A stretch of 64,000 nucleotides of DNA from Bradyrhizobium sp. LTSP849 (lineage in GTDB: Bacteria; Pseudomonadota; Alphaproteobacteria; Rhizobiales; Xanthobacteraceae), in contig NZ_JYMR01000016.1 of the NCBI RefSeq assembly GCF_000938255.1, positions 62,001-126,000 on the forward strand. Reading direction: 5' to 3'. The notes beneath the pieces are model-generated. The model searched no databases, was not told the DNA's origin, and was given only the letters and a program-made list of their open reading frames with translations. This document shows, one piece after another, positions 7,784 through 17,104 of the stretch (position 1 is its first letter; each line of letters starts with the position of its first letter). The translations under genes were made by a program, and so were the position numbers.

Positions 7784-8989
7784 TCAACTATGACTCGCTA
7801 TCGCGGCACCCGCCGCGAACAACCTGTCGATATCGGCAGCGTCCAATCCCAATTCCTCAAGGACCGTTCTTGTCTCCCACCCTCGCGGTTGCGCACATTC
7901 CCGGAGCGACGGATATGCTCCGTCGCAGCGGATCGTCGACCGAATGGCCGCGATGCGGCCTTCGGACGGGTGATCCTCATGCTTCATCAATCCAACGGCT
8001 TGCAGGTGCGGATCGTCCGACAAGGACTCAAGTGTGTGACATGGCATCGCGGCAATATCGGCTGCCTGAAACACCGATAGCCACTCCGCCGTGGTCTTGC
8101 CCGACAGAGCAGCTCCCCTGATCTCGAACCATTCCTTCACATGAATCGCCCGCGCATTCACGGTCGCGAAGCGCGGATCACCCAGCAATTGGTCCCGGCC
8201 TACGGCCTTCAGAAAGGCCCGAACTTGCGGATCGGTGTTGATAGTCACCGAAATCCATCCGTCGGCGGTGCGTAGCGGCTTGTTTTGTGGATTGAGCAGC
8301 CGCTGATCGCCCACCGGTCCGACCGCGGGATCGAAGCTCTGTTGGGCCAGGTGCTCCTGCAAGACAAAGGCGGCCATGGTTTCGAACATGGGAATTTCGA
8401 GGCTGCTGCCACCACGGCCCGCGTTCCGCTTGACCACCGCTGCCAGGATCGCACCGGCCGCAATCTCTCCAACGACATGGTCGCAGATTACAAGAGGCAC
8501 ATACGCCGGCGCGCCGTCCCGGGCGAGGAAGAGGCCGGCGATTCCCGAAGCTCCCTGCACCACGCTGTCATAGGTCGGCCGGCCGGAGTAGGGCCCGTCC
8601 GTTCCATAGCCCGTGATCAAGCAATAGATCTTCTGCGGATGTTTGGCGCGGATCGTCGCCGCGTCGAGACCGAGGCGCTCAAGCGCACGCGGGCGCATGT
8701 TTGCGATGATGATGTCCGACGACTCTATGAGACGGTCAACGACAATCTTTGCGCCGGGCTTCTTGAGGTCGAGGCAGACGTTGCGCTTTCCTCGGTTGAG
8801 ATGAAGGTAAGTGCCCGAGTGCTGACTGGTCGGTGACAGCCCTCCCAAGCCGCGCATGAGATCGCCTTCGGGAGCTTCGACCTTGATGATCTCAGCGCCG
8901 TACTGCCCGAGACGCCATGTACAGGTCGGTCCCACCACGACGCTTGTCAGGTCCAAAACGCGAATACCCGTAAGTGGCTGATGTGTCAC
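7784..8989 (-). CDS. CaiB/BaiF family III CoA-transferase
   Basis: 401 aa from the GTG at 8989, which has GGGAGG 8 nt upstream; the frame extends 21 codons further but those residues are not family-like. The protein begins VTHQPLTGIRVLDLTSVVVGP, the typical opening of the family, and carries GTYLHLNRGKRNVCLDL and the catalytic-Asp-bearing region around residues 160-180. Family III enzymes move CoA between carboxylic acids (carnitine, succinate, mesaconate, bile acids). It probably activates the acid imported for this cluster. The upstream region carries the repeated IclR-type palindromes. Confidence 0.92.
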   Translation of the reverse strand: MTHQPLTGIRVLDLTSVVVGPTCTWRLGQYGAEIIKVEAPEGDLMRGLGGLSPTSQHSGTYLHLNRGKRNVCLDLKKPGAKIVVDRLIESSDIIIANMRPRALERLGLDAATIRAKHPQKIYCLITGYGTDGPYSGRPTYDSVVQGASGIAGLFLARDGAPAYVPLVICDHVVGEIAAGAILAAVVKRNAGRGGSSLEIPMFETMAAFVLQEHLAQQSFDPAVGPVGDQRLLNPQNKPLRTADGWISVTINTDPQVRAFLKAVGRDQLLGDPRFATVNARAIHVKEWFEIRGAALSGKTTAEWLSVFQAADIAAMPCHTLESLSDDPHLQAVGLMKHEDHPSEGRIAAIRSTIRCDGAYPSLRECAQPRGWETRTVLEELGLDAADIDRLFAAGAAIASHS

Positions 8990-9082
8990 CGGCTCTGCCT
9001 CCCTGGTTGCGCTTATTTGGAATCGACGAGAAATCGGTCCGTTGCGCCGCATGCCCGATCATTCGGCACATGATTTATCAAA

Positions 9083-9155
9083 TTCACATATGAAATATCC
9101 GACTCTGGGTCCATCTCTATTTTCATCAATGAATATTTGACTTCATATATGAAAC
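9083..9155. promoter_or_regulatory. Probable IclR operators in the CaiB/SDR divergent promoter
   Basis: Three related palindromes: TTCACATATGAA (9083-9094), TTTCATCAATGAA (9121-9133) and a perfect TTCATATATGAAAC (9142-9155), the last identical to the site upstream of the binding-protein gene. They lie between the divergent CoA-transferase and SDR genes, where one regulator could control both directions. Confidence 0.55.
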
Positions 9156-9195
9156 ATCGTAAAGGCAACCTCAATTAACGAAGGAGGAGGCTCTC

Positions 9196-9957
9196 ATGTT
9201 GATGAAGGGCAAGGTCTGCGTGGTCACAGGTGCAGCGTCCCCACACGGGATTGGCTGGGCCACCGCCAACATGCTCGCCGCAAACGGAGCTCAAGTCGCG
9301 ATGCTCGATATCAGCGAGCGGGTGAACGATGCCGCTCGCGAACTTGCAGGTATCTACTCGCAGTCGTCGGCCCTGGGACTGCATTGCAATATCGCGTCCC
9401 CCGCGGACTGCGATGCGGCCGCGGCAAAGGTCATGCAGGCCTTCAATAGGATCGATGCTCTGGTTCACTGCGCGGGCATCATTCGCTCCGGCAGACATGA
9501 CGAAATCAGCAGCAAGGACTTTGATGAAGTCATCGCCGTCAATCTGACGGGCGCCTTCAACGTGATCCGCTCCTTCTCCGCTCCGATGGCCGCGCAGCGC
9601 AGCGGCTCTATTGTCAGCGTCGCCTCGGTGGCAGCACAGCGAGGTGGCGGACTTGTAGGCGGCGCGCACTATGCGGCGTCGAAGGGCGGCGTGCTCAGCC
9701 TCACTAAATCTCTCGCCCGCGAGCTTGGACCGGCAGGCGTTCGCATCAATGCGGTTTGTCCTTCGCTGATCGAGACCGATTTCGTGAGCAATGCTGTCTC
9801 CAAGGATCGCATACACGAACTCACGGCTGGGATACCGCTTGGCCGCCCCGGTCGGCCCGACGAGGTCGCCGCAGCCTGCATGTTTCTGACTTCCGACCTT
9901 TCATCCTACATCACCGGCGCAACGTTGGACGTGAACGGCGGCAGCCACATTCACTAA
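9196..9957 (+). CDS. Short-chain dehydrogenase/reductase
   Basis: 253 aa with a strong AAGGAGGAGG site. SDR features: TGAASPHGIG cofactor loop, LVHCAGI, the catalytic Ser and YAASKGG (Tyr-x-x-x-Lys) at ~160, and a C-terminal TGATLDVNGG. It resembles 3-oxoacyl-ACP reductase/FabG-like catabolic dehydrogenases. It opens a forward operon with the VOC protein, the MHS permease and the dehydratase, with gaps of 31 to 78 bp. Expression is probably under the palindromes directly upstream. Confidence 0.9.
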   Translation: MLMKGKVCVVTGAASPHGIGWATANMLAANGAQVAMLDISERVNDAARELAGIYSQSSALGLHCNIASPADCDAAAAKVMQAFNRIDALVHCAGIIRSGRHDEISSKDFDEVIAVNLTGAFNVIRSFSAPMAAQRSGSIVSVASVAAQRGGGLVGGAHYAASKGGVLSLTKSLARELGPAGVRINAVCPSLIETDFVSNAVSKDRIHELTAGIPLGRPGRPDEVAAACMFLTSDLSSYITGATLDVNGGSHIH

Positions 9958-9988
9958 CCCTCGAAGTCCCCATCAACGGAGAACCCCC

Positions 9989-10411
9989 ATGGCGACGCAC
10001 TTTCACCACATCAACTTCTGCGCCAAAGACCCAACCGATCTCGAGAATTTCTACAAGGATGTGCTCGAGCTGTCAGAAAGCAACGCCTACACCGGCAATC
10101 AGAAGCAGATCAAAAATCAAGGATACGGCGGACGGGTCGCCTTCCTGACCGATGGCACGAGCGAAATGCATCTGTCCACGCTCGACTTGAACGTGGCGTT
10201 CCGGACCAAGCAGGCAATCAACCCGCTCGAGCGAGGTCACATCGCATTTCGGACGGATGACATCGAGGGCATCAAGCGCCGTCTGACCGAGCACGGCGTG
10301 CCTTATGCGGACTTTGGGGCATGGGCTATCGAAGGATGGAACCAGATTTTCTTCCACGACCCCGAAGGCAACATCGTCGAAGTACATCAGGTCGGAACGG
10401 CCAAGTCGTAA
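9989..10411 (+). CDS. VOC (glyoxalase/extradiol dioxygenase-fold) protein
   Basis: 140 aa, one vicinal-oxygen-chelate module pair. Likely metal ligands are the His in THFHHINFCAKD (residues 3-6), the His in RGHIAFRTDD (~78) and the Glu in EGNIVEVHQ (~132), which is the glyoxalase-I/fosfomycin-resistance pattern of His-His-Glu. Size fits isomerases or lyases as well as small dioxygenases. Position in a CoA-dependent catabolic operon favours an epimerase or lactoylglutathione-lyase-like step, but the reaction is open. Confidence 0.85.
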   Translation: MATHFHHINFCAKDPTDLENFYKDVLELSESNAYTGNQKQIKNQGYGGRVAFLTDGTSEMHLSTLDLNVAFRTKQAINPLERGHIAFRTDDIEGIKRRLTEHGVPYADFGAWAIEGWNQIFFHDPEGNIVEVHQVGTAKS

Positions 10412-10479
10412 CCGGCCACGACCGCGCGCTCGATCGTCGGTTGCGCGTCCCCCGAAAAAAATCAGAGAGGAATCAAGCA

Positions 10480-11820
10480 ATGTCGGCGCTCGAGCATGGT
10501 TTTGCGGACGTGAAAACCGCGAAATCATCAGGGTTCTCAGCGGTGGCCAGGAGAGCGGCAATCAGCAGTGCGCTGGGTTCTGCTCTCGAATGGCTGGACT
10601 TCACCGCATATGGTGCGGTCGCGGCGACCGTGCTTCCCGCGCAGTTCTTTCCAACGATGGATCCGGGCACCGCCATCTTGGCCTCCTTCGCCACTTTCGG
10701 CGTCGGCTTCTTCGCCCGTCCGGCGGGCGGCCTAGTGCTCGGCGTCCTTGGGGATCGGCTGGGACGCAAGAGCGTCCTCCTGTTCACCTTGATCCTGATG
10801 GGCCTCGCTTCATTTCTGATAGGTTGCCTTCCGACCTATGCCAGTATCGGCTTGTGGGCACCCGCATTGCTGGTCGCGCTACGGTTTATGCAGGGTTTCG
10901 CATTGGGTGGAGAGGCGACCGGCGCCCAGCTCTTGACCATGGAGCACGCCCCTGCCAATCAACGCGGTCTGTTCGGCTCCTTCATCAACATGGGCGCGCC
11001 GGTGAGCCAGGTCTTGGCCAACTTGCTGCTGTTCCTGATCGCGGCAACGATAACGCCCGAGCAATTCATGAGTTTCGGCTGGCGCATTCCATTTCTGATG
11101 AGCCTGCTGCTCGTCATGCTGGGAGTCTATATCCGCCTTAAGGTCGAGGAGACACCGGCATTCGAACACATGAAGGCACATGAGAACGACGGCCCGCGAC
11201 AGACTTCACCGCTCGCCGTACTCCGGACTCACGGAGGCACGGTCCTTCGCTTGACGCTCTTTTGGGCAGCGCCATCTGCCTGCTTCTACGTCGTCACAGT
11301 CTTTTCGCTCGGCTACGTGACGAAGACGGTCGGCGTGTCAAACCAAACGGCGTTCCTGTGCCTCATGGGGGCCAATCTCGTTGCTGTCATCACCACCGCT
11401 ATCGGAGGCGCGGCGAGCGATCACTTCGGTCGTAAACCACCGTCCATCGTTGCCTCGATCATTATGCTCGTGATCGCACTGATTTATTTCCCGCTACTCG
11501 GGACCGGCAACGTGTTTCTGATCTTCCTCGCGATGTCTATCTTCATCGGAAGCATCCAGGCGCAGAGCGGCATATTGCCAGCCTTCTTTGCCGAGCCATT
11601 TCCCACGTCCGTGCGCTATACCGGCTCTGCCTTGGCTTACACAACTGCCAACTTAGCATTTTCCGGTCCGGCTCCGTTCGTCGCCGCTTGGTTGATGCAA
11701 TCATCTGGAGGACAGGTCTGGGTTCTTACCGTGATGTGCCTCGCACTCATCGTAATGTCCCTGATTGCCTTGCTGGCCAGCCCCGAAACCCGCAACTTCG
11801 AGCTCGACCGCAGCGAATAG
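10480..11820 (+). CDS. MFS transporter, metabolite:H+ symporter (MHS) family
   Basis: 446 aa from the ATG at 10480 (GAGAGG upstream; a longer open frame to 10321 overlaps the VOC gene and is rejected). Helix 1 reads SALGSALEWLDFTAYGAVAA, the MHS signature; the loop 2-3 motif is GVLGDRLGRKS, and helices 4-5 carry RFMQGFALGGEATGA. Twelve membrane segments are expected. Related permeases import dicarboxylates, shikimate, alpha-ketoglutarate or aromatic acids with protons. It probably imports the substrate of this operon alongside the orphan ABC binding protein. Confidence 0.92.
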   Translation: MSALEHGFADVKTAKSSGFSAVARRAAISSALGSALEWLDFTAYGAVAATVLPAQFFPTMDPGTAILASFATFGVGFFARPAGGLVLGVLGDRLGRKSVLLFTLILMGLASFLIGCLPTYASIGLWAPALLVALRFMQGFALGGEATGAQLLTMEHAPANQRGLFGSFINMGAPVSQVLANLLLFLIAATITPEQFMSFGWRIPFLMSLLLVMLGVYIRLKVEETPAFEHMKAHENDGPRQTSPLAVLRTHGGTVLRLTLFWAAPSACFYVVTVFSLGYVTKTVGVSNQTAFLCLMGANLVAVITTAIGGAASDHFGRKPPSIVASIIMLVIALIYFPLLGTGNVFLIFLAMSIFIGSIQAQSGILPAFFAEPFPTSVRYTGSALAYTTANLAFSGPAPFVAAWLMQSSGGQVWVLTVMCLALIVMSLIALLASPETRNFELDRSE

Positions 11821-11898
11821 CAGTTGACCGACGCCACCGGGTGAACCGGCGTAGTCATTGCGTACAAACCATAACGCTGTTCGGCAGGGGATGAAGAG

Positions 11899-12750
11899 AT
11901 GGACCGAGCCGATGGAAACGAGCATCGAGTCGTGCGGCAGGAGGCATGCAGCCTCGCCACCGTTCGGCGCGTTGCCGCCATGCTTGATCTCGACCCGGAC
12001 AAATGGACCGAGCGCGACGTATTGCCTCGCGGTTGGCAATTCATCCTGCTTGGTGCCGATACGAGGCGCTCGGCGCTTCGCGACGACGGTTTTCCGGGCC
12101 TTGGCGTCCCCCTGCCGGATCTGGGCCTGCCCAGGCTCATGCTAGGTGGCCGAAGCGTGCGCTACAACGGAGACATCCGGATAGGCAGCACCTTTCGTCG
12201 GGAGAGCTTTGTCCACAAATTGTCGCATAGGGAAACGGCGAATGGTCCGATAGCCATCGTGACGCTCGCCCACTCACTTTACGACGCGGCTGCGCCGCAC
12301 CCAGTGCTGACGGAGGCGCAAACCTACATCCTTATGAGCGCCGGACGCGCGACCAAGAACGAAGTAGTATCTGCCCCAGCGGAGCTGCCCGCAACGCTCA
12401 AGCGCGTGATTCCCGACGAGACATTGCTATTTCACTACTCGGCGCTAGGCTTCAATTCCCACCGCATACATCTTGATCGGGAGTTTGCTCGCGAACGAGA
12501 GGGCTTTCCCGACCTCGTCGTCAATGGCGGACTCGTCACGCTTCTCATGACGGAATTGCTCAGAACCGAGCTAGGCGGGCGCCTCCGTGAGATGACATCG
12601 AAGCATGTGGCGCCCCTGTATTGTGGCCGGCCGATCCTGCTCGGAGCCGATCGGCAAGGCGGGAAATGGACGTTACGAGCCTTCGATGGCGAGGGGCGCC
12701 TGGCTGTGGATATCCAGGCCGAGGTTGATGAGAACGAGGCTTCGTCATGA
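11899..12750 (+). CDS. MaoC/HTD2-like acyl-CoA dehydratase (mesaconyl-C4-CoA hydratase type)
   Basis: 283 aa. The region around residues 45-95 (PRGWQFILLG, then PLPDLGLPRLMLGGRSVRY and GDIRIGSTFRRES) matches the FAS1-like/HTD2 half-hotdog, and the C-terminal half (FHYSALGFNSHRIHLDREFA) carries the MaoC-type His. This arrangement is typical of mesaconyl-C4-CoA and itaconyl-CoA hydratases. Together with a family III CoA-transferase in the cluster it suggests hydration of an enoyl-CoA diacid. It is the last gene of the forward operon. Confidence 0.8.
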   Translation: MDRADGNEHRVVRQEACSLATVRRVAAMLDLDPDKWTERDVLPRGWQFILLGADTRRSALRDDGFPGLGVPLPDLGLPRLMLGGRSVRYNGDIRIGSTFRRESFVHKLSHRETANGPIAIVTLAHSLYDAAAPHPVLTEAQTYILMSAGRATKNEVVSAPAELPATLKRVIPDETLLFHYSALGFNSHRIHLDREFAREREGFPDLVVNGGLVTLLMTELLRTELGGRLREMTSKHVAPLYCGRPILLGADRQGGKWTLRAFDGEGRLAVDIQAEVDENEASS

Positions 12751-12801
12751 AAAGCGTCGAAGCACGACAGTAACGATCGAACCCACGCCGATCTCAAACG
12801 A

Positions 12802-12829
12802 GCGAGGCCGAACGCATCGTGGGCCTCGC
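12802..12829. terminator. Hairpin between convergent dehydratase and araC genes
   Basis: GCGAGGCC (12802-12809) and GGCCTCGC (12822-12829) form a perfect 8-bp stem between two convergent stop codons. Bidirectional use is likely; there is no clear T-run. Confidence 0.4.
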
Positions 12830-12848
12830 CCCACTTGCCTCTGCGAGA

Positions 12849-13724
12849 CTAGATCATCCGATCGGCTTTCTCGCGAAAAGCTCGCGGAGTCACTCCCGTA
12901 TCCCTGCGGAAACAGCGTACGAAATGGGACGGATCGGCATATGCGAGATCATATGCGATCTCGCCGATCGGTTGATCTGAGAATGCAAGCCTTCGCTTGG
13001 CTTCGGTCAACACCCGCTGCCTGATCAACTGGCCGGCCGTCACGCCCCTCAATCGCTTGACGTGCTTGTTGAGACGATCGGATGACATCGCAAGCTTCCC
13101 GGCGTAGAAGGTTAGCAGCCGGTGGCTACGAAAGTTGGTCTCGATCAGTTTGAACAGCTCGTCGATTACCGCATCGTCGTGGCACGCCGTCGTTAGGTCG
13201 CGATTCACGATCAGGCGCCTGACCTCGACTGCGATCAGAGCAAGATAGCTAATCATCGCAAGTCGGAAGCCCTCACGAGATAGAAAGCGCTCTTCGCTCA
13301 GGTAACCGCACAATTCGGATAGACGTACAATTTCCCTGGCGTCCCCGACCGAAACCACGGGCCCGGTCGTCAAACGCTTGAGAGGAGCAATCGTCTCGCC
13401 CAACGGGTCGCCGAACGCTCTGGCGATATCCTCGGTGAAAGTCACCACCCACCCGGTCGTCGACTCCTGAAACCGAAATCCGTGAGCCGCAGTTGGCGGA
13501 ACCACGATGATGGCGGGAGCAGAAAAGATCGCGCTCGACGTTTCGTATTGTATCTCGCCGCTGCCCCCCTCGATCACCAGGATCTGCAGCAAGTTGGCGT
13601 GGCGATGCACGCCGATCCTCCAATCGTGAAGCGAACAACGCGATGCGATCGTCTCGGCGTGGACGAAGTTGAACGCGCGTGGATCAGGCGGGTCGCCGTA
13701 GAGGTGAAATAGCGGCAGGTCCAT
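12849..13724 (-). CDS. AraC family regulator, PobR-like
   Basis: 291 aa from the ATG at 13724, behind AGGGGAG. The N-terminal ~150 residues form a cupin sensor (RHANLLQILVIEGGSG, FSAPAIIVVPPTAAHGF), and the C-terminal 100 carry two helix-turn-helix motifs (GKLAMSSDRLNKHVKR; IGEIAYDLAYADPSHFVRCF). The layout and start (MDLPLFHLYGDPPD) resemble PobR, the 4-hydroxybenzoate-responsive activator. Divergent from the second AraC gene; neither has an obvious dedicated target other than the flanking catabolic genes. Confidence 0.88.
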   Translation of the reverse strand: MDLPLFHLYGDPPDPRAFNFVHAETIASRCSLHDWRIGVHRHANLLQILVIEGGSGEIQYETSSAIFSAPAIIVVPPTAAHGFRFQESTTGWVVTFTEDIARAFGDPLGETIAPLKRLTTGPVVSVGDAREIVRLSELCGYLSEERFLSREGFRLAMISYLALIAVEVRRLIVNRDLTTACHDDAVIDELFKLIETNFRSHRLLTFYAGKLAMSSDRLNKHVKRLRGVTAGQLIRQRVLTEAKRRLAFSDQPIGEIAYDLAYADPSHFVRCFRRDTGVTPRAFREKADRMI

Positions 13725-13882
13725 CGAACGGCTCCCCTGGCACGAGCGACTGACCGACGATCCTAGACCCACGCGATTGGGGCCGGAATATATACTGTCG
13801 AATGTTTGCGCCGACTGGACAGGATTGCGCGTTTGGGATTGATTTAAACTGGCATGACTCCTTCCTGAACCGACGTGACCTC

Positions 13883-14860
13883 ATGTTTACCGACCTCAGC
13901 AGCCGTAACGAGAGCTTCGAGAAGTTTCTGAGCACGTTCAACCAGCTCGCACCGCACGCGCGGATCGACCTCGACAGCGGCCAGAGCGCATTTCGCTGGA
14001 GCGGCACCTTTGCTGCAACAAGCGGCTTCTCTTGGTGGGAGGTCGGGTCAGAGATCGACTGGACGTGCCGATTCCCGCAGCAAAAGGAGAGACTCGGCCT
14101 CGTCCTACCGAGCGCTGGCACCGTGCATGCCAAAATTCGAAACCGGACGATCGTGATCGACCGCGACTCCGCGCTCGCGCTGAGCGTGCCGGACGTGAGC
14201 TCGATCTCCTATGCCGGCCGGGGTGGCCATGGACACGTCACGCTCGAATTCGACATGGCTCTCGTGCAGAAGACACTGTCCGCCAGCTTCGAAGGCGTGG
14301 CACTGCGAAACATCGAGCTGAGTCCGCAACTCGGACTCGCCGGTCCGGCAGGGCGGATGCTGAGGATGCTCAGCGAAGCGGTCGGATCTGGGATGCGCGA
14401 CACCTTGTTACGATCCGACAAATCCATGGCATTGCTCGGCGAATCCATTTTGCGATTGGTTCTGCTGGGCTTTCCCCATTGCCTCGGCGATCGCCTGCTT
14501 CGCGACACGACGAACGCCGCACCGCACCAGATCATGGACGCGATCGATTTCATGCACGCCAACATGCACCAGCCGCTGACTTTGAGCGAGATAGCGGGCG
14601 CTGTCGGTATAAGCATCCGATCGCTGCAATATGGATTCCGCCGATATCGAAGTGTAACGCCGCTCGCCTATTTGCGAGAAATACGGATCGAGGCGGTGCA
14701 GGCGGAATTGTCGTCGCCGCTGAATGCGCTATCGATCAAGGACGTGGCGCTGAAGTGGGGGTTCACCCACATGGGGCATTTTGCTGCCAGATATCGTGCA
14801 GCTTACGGCACGGCCCCTTCAGAAACGGCCCGCCTGGCACGAGCCGGGTCCGCAAGGTAG
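13883..14860 (+). CDS. AraC family regulator with AraC-binding-like domain
   Basis: 325 aa if started at the ATG at 13883; an upstream ATG at 13802 adds 27 residues of unlikely composition, and neither start has a good ribosome site. Residues 1-180 resemble the AraC-binding-like sensor, and residues 220-320 the DNA-binding domain (TLSEIAGAVGISIRSLQYGFRR, then IKDVALKWGFTHMGHFAARY). It precedes the tannase/feruloyl esterase gene by about 200 bp in the same direction, which makes it the likely activator of that gene. Confidence 0.85.
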   Translation: MFTDLSSRNESFEKFLSTFNQLAPHARIDLDSGQSAFRWSGTFAATSGFSWWEVGSEIDWTCRFPQQKERLGLVLPSAGTVHAKIRNRTIVIDRDSALALSVPDVSSISYAGRGGHGHVTLEFDMALVQKTLSASFEGVALRNIELSPQLGLAGPAGRMLRMLSEAVGSGMRDTLLRSDKSMALLGESILRLVLLGFPHCLGDRLLRDTTNAAPHQIMDAIDFMHANMHQPLTLSEIAGAVGISIRSLQYGFRRYRSVTPLAYLREIRIEAVQAELSSPLNALSIKDVALKWGFTHMGHFAARYRAAYGTAPSETARLARAGSAR

Positions 14861-15068
14861 CTCTCCGCGTCGATCGGCCGCCGCAAGGCCTAGCGGTCCC
14901 CACGCGCGGGCGCCCTGATCGCACCCAAGGGTCCGCAGCACGCTTCCAACGAAAAAATTGCGGTCGTCGAATGGTTTTGTTCCATCCGGCGACGCTCTTG
15001 TTCTAAGGCCCTCCGCGCCGTGATGCTACCAGTTGTAGAAAATCACGAGCAAATCGGGGAGGACCTTC

Positions 15069-16859
15069 ATGAAGCGTCTAGCAGCTACGCTGTGTCTATG
15101 CATACCGATCATCACGCCCGCCGCAGGAGCCAGCTCACTGCCGGATCATGCAGAGGCCAACGCTGCGCCGTCATGCGCAAGTCTTTCCACCGACCCGCGG
15201 TTTGAACTGAAGGGCAATCCCGCGATCAAGTCGGTGACCAGCACCATCAAGACCACCGCGGCGCCAGCCAACAAGCAGTACTGCAACGTGACGCTGGTCT
15301 ATGGCACCAATCCGAACCAGAACATCACGATCGCCGTCGGCTTGCCACTAAGCACGGCTGACGGCGGGGCGGGCGGCATCGAAGGCGCATGGAACGGCCG
15401 AACCGAGGGGCTCGGTGGCGGAGGCTGCTCGGGAAATCTCAATGTTGATGCAGCTGTGAACGCGGGCTACGTCGGATCGGGCACAGATGGTGGCCACAGC
15501 GGCGGCGATTGCACGCCAGGCGTGAACACAAATCACACCTTCAATCTCGAATTCATTCAGGACTTCTTCCGCGTCGGCATCAAGCAGCAGATCCTCTGGT
15601 CGAAACGCATCGCGACATCCTACTACAGCAAGCCGCCGAGCTATAGTTACTGGAACGGCTGCTCCACGGGTGGCCGCCAAGGATATCTCCTGGCCCAGGA
15701 ACTCGGTAGTCAGCTCGACGGCGTTCTCGCAAGCGCGCCCGCGATGTACTGGACCCGTTTCCAGACCGCGCAGATGTGGGGACAGCTCGCCATGTTCAAT
15801 CTTGCCGGCGAATCCCCGAGTGGCCCGATTCCTCCGGCCAAGCTCGTTGCAGTGCAGAAATCGGCGATCGCCGCCTGCGATGCGAATGATGGCGCGACCG
15901 ACGGCATCATAGACGATCCCCGAACCTGCCATTTCAGCGCCAAAGCCAATGTGTGCGGACAGCCCGGCGCGCCGGCGGCTCCGGCCTGTCTGACGCCGGA
16001 GGAGGCAACCGCGGTCGACGATATCTGGGACGGACCGCGCAATAAGCACCACGACCGCATCTGGTTTGGGTTGGATCGCGGCAGCGACTTCAGCATCCTG
16101 GATGGGCCGACCCCGTTCGCGCTCGGCGTCACCCAGTTCGAATGGAATCTGATCGATCCGAGCTTTGCTCCGCCGTCGACCAAGTGGACAACGGTTAACC
16201 TCGGCGGCAAGGATCTTTCCTATCCTGACGTGGCGCAAGCCGGCTCGCGCAATATCGCGGACGTCACCGACACCTTCGGTCCACTCGACGCCTTCAGGGC
16301 GCGCGGTGGAAAGATGCTTACTTTCGTCGGGGCGAACGATCAGTTCATCTACCCACGTGGCGTGATCAACTACTACCGGCAGATGGCGGAGCGCTATCAG
16401 CGGCGGGGCGATCGCACCGGTTTCGAGGGCGTGCAGAGCTTCTACCGCCTGTTCCACGCGCCCGGCGTCGGTCACTGCGGCGCGCCTATCTTCAGTCTGG
16501 GCACCACCGGACCCTGGCCGCAGAACGGCGCCGACTTCGCGGCCCTCGTAAATTGGGTCGAAAAAGGCGCCGCGCCGAACCAGGTGATTGGTCAAAGCCT
16601 GTCACCGGCTCTCTCACGGCCGCTGTGTCCCTATCCGCAGACTGCGAAGTACAAGGGGACCGGCAACGTCAACGACGCCGCCAGCTGGAGTTGCGGTGGC
16701 AATCTCGAGACCAGAGAAGCCGTCTGCCCTGACGTCCTCGTGAAGTACAAGGATGAGGTCGATGGACCGCTCGACTATCAGGCAAGTGCTGTCGATCCGA
16801 GCTTCTGCAAGAGCAGACGCATGGCCGGGGACGACGACGGCCGCCATGGATCCGACTGA
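15069..16859 (+). CDS. Tannase/feruloyl esterase family protein
   Basis: 596 aa behind GGGGAGGA. A ~21-residue Sec signal peptide indicates a secreted or periplasmic enzyme. The nucleophile motif is GCSTGGRQG, the family variant of G-x-S-x-G with a paired Cys, and a matching Cys precedes the catalytic His in APGVGHCGAP; this CS-D-HC disulfide arrangement is characteristic. The DANDGATDGIIDDPRTC calcium-binding loop is present. It hydrolyses esters of gallic, ferulic or similar aromatic acids, releasing substrates for aromatic catabolism. The gene stands alone. Confidence 0.92.
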   Translation: MKRLAATLCLCIPIITPAAGASSLPDHAEANAAPSCASLSTDPRFELKGNPAIKSVTSTIKTTAAPANKQYCNVTLVYGTNPNQNITIAVGLPLSTADGGAGGIEGAWNGRTEGLGGGGCSGNLNVDAAVNAGYVGSGTDGGHSGGDCTPGVNTNHTFNLEFIQDFFRVGIKQQILWSKRIATSYYSKPPSYSYWNGCSTGGRQGYLLAQELGSQLDGVLASAPAMYWTRFQTAQMWGQLAMFNLAGESPSGPIPPAKLVAVQKSAIAACDANDGATDGIIDDPRTCHFSAKANVCGQPGAPAAPACLTPEEATAVDDIWDGPRNKHHDRIWFGLDRGSDFSILDGPTPFALGVTQFEWNLIDPSFAPPSTKWTTVNLGGKDLSYPDVAQAGSRNIADVTDTFGPLDAFRARGGKMLTFVGANDQFIYPRGVINYYRQMAERYQRRGDRTGFEGVQSFYRLFHAPGVGHCGAPIFSLGTTGPWPQNGADFAALVNWVEKGAAPNQVIGQSLSPALSRPLCPYPQTAKYKGTGNVNDAASWSCGGNLETREAVCPDVLVKYKDEVDGPLDYQASAVDPSFCKSRRMAGDDDGRHGSD

Positions 16860-16997
16860 CGGCCGGTTCTCCACCGAGGCGTGCGCAATGCGCGCACAAC
16901 GATGCGTGAGGCCAAACATCTTCGAAACACTCCGCCTCGACACGAAGGAATGCGCGATCGTCGCCGTTCGCCCGATGCGCGCACGCATTCCGCAACT

Positions 16998-17026
16998 GGT
17001 TGCGGGTGATTTGAACCTACGACACC
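16998..17026 (-). pseudogene. Degenerate tRNA-Met-like 3' end
   Basis: The + strand reads TGGTTGCGGG-T-GATTTGAACCTACGAC, which matches the 3' end of the tRNA-Met fragment at 54598 (TGGTTGCGGG-GATAG-GATTTGAACCTATGAC) in the same orientation except for a ~5-nt deletion in the T-stem. Possible decayed attachment site. The match is short, so chance resemblance to a generic tRNA T-arm remains possible. The wider gap 16860-17451 otherwise holds a terminator, a tRNA-Arg fragment and no gene. Confidence 0.4.
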
Positions 17027-17070
17027 AAGTCATTGATTTTGCTGGAGCGGGCGTTCGATCTCAAAAACAA

Positions 17071-17102
17071 AACCCAGCAATCCATTGAGATTGCTGGGTT
17101 TT
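17071..17102. terminator. Bidirectional Rho-independent terminator
   Basis: AACCCAGCAATC (17071-17082) and GATTGCTGGGTT (17089-17100) form a perfect 12-bp stem with a 6-nt loop. TTTT follows on the + strand and a TTTTGTTTTT run on the - strand. It lies between the convergent esterase and quinone oxidoreductase genes. Confidence 0.8.
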
Positions 17103-17104
17103 CA

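Noticed and set aside
15348..16595. Long reverse ORF of 415 codons
   Set aside because: Antisense shadow of the tannase/feruloyl esterase gene.
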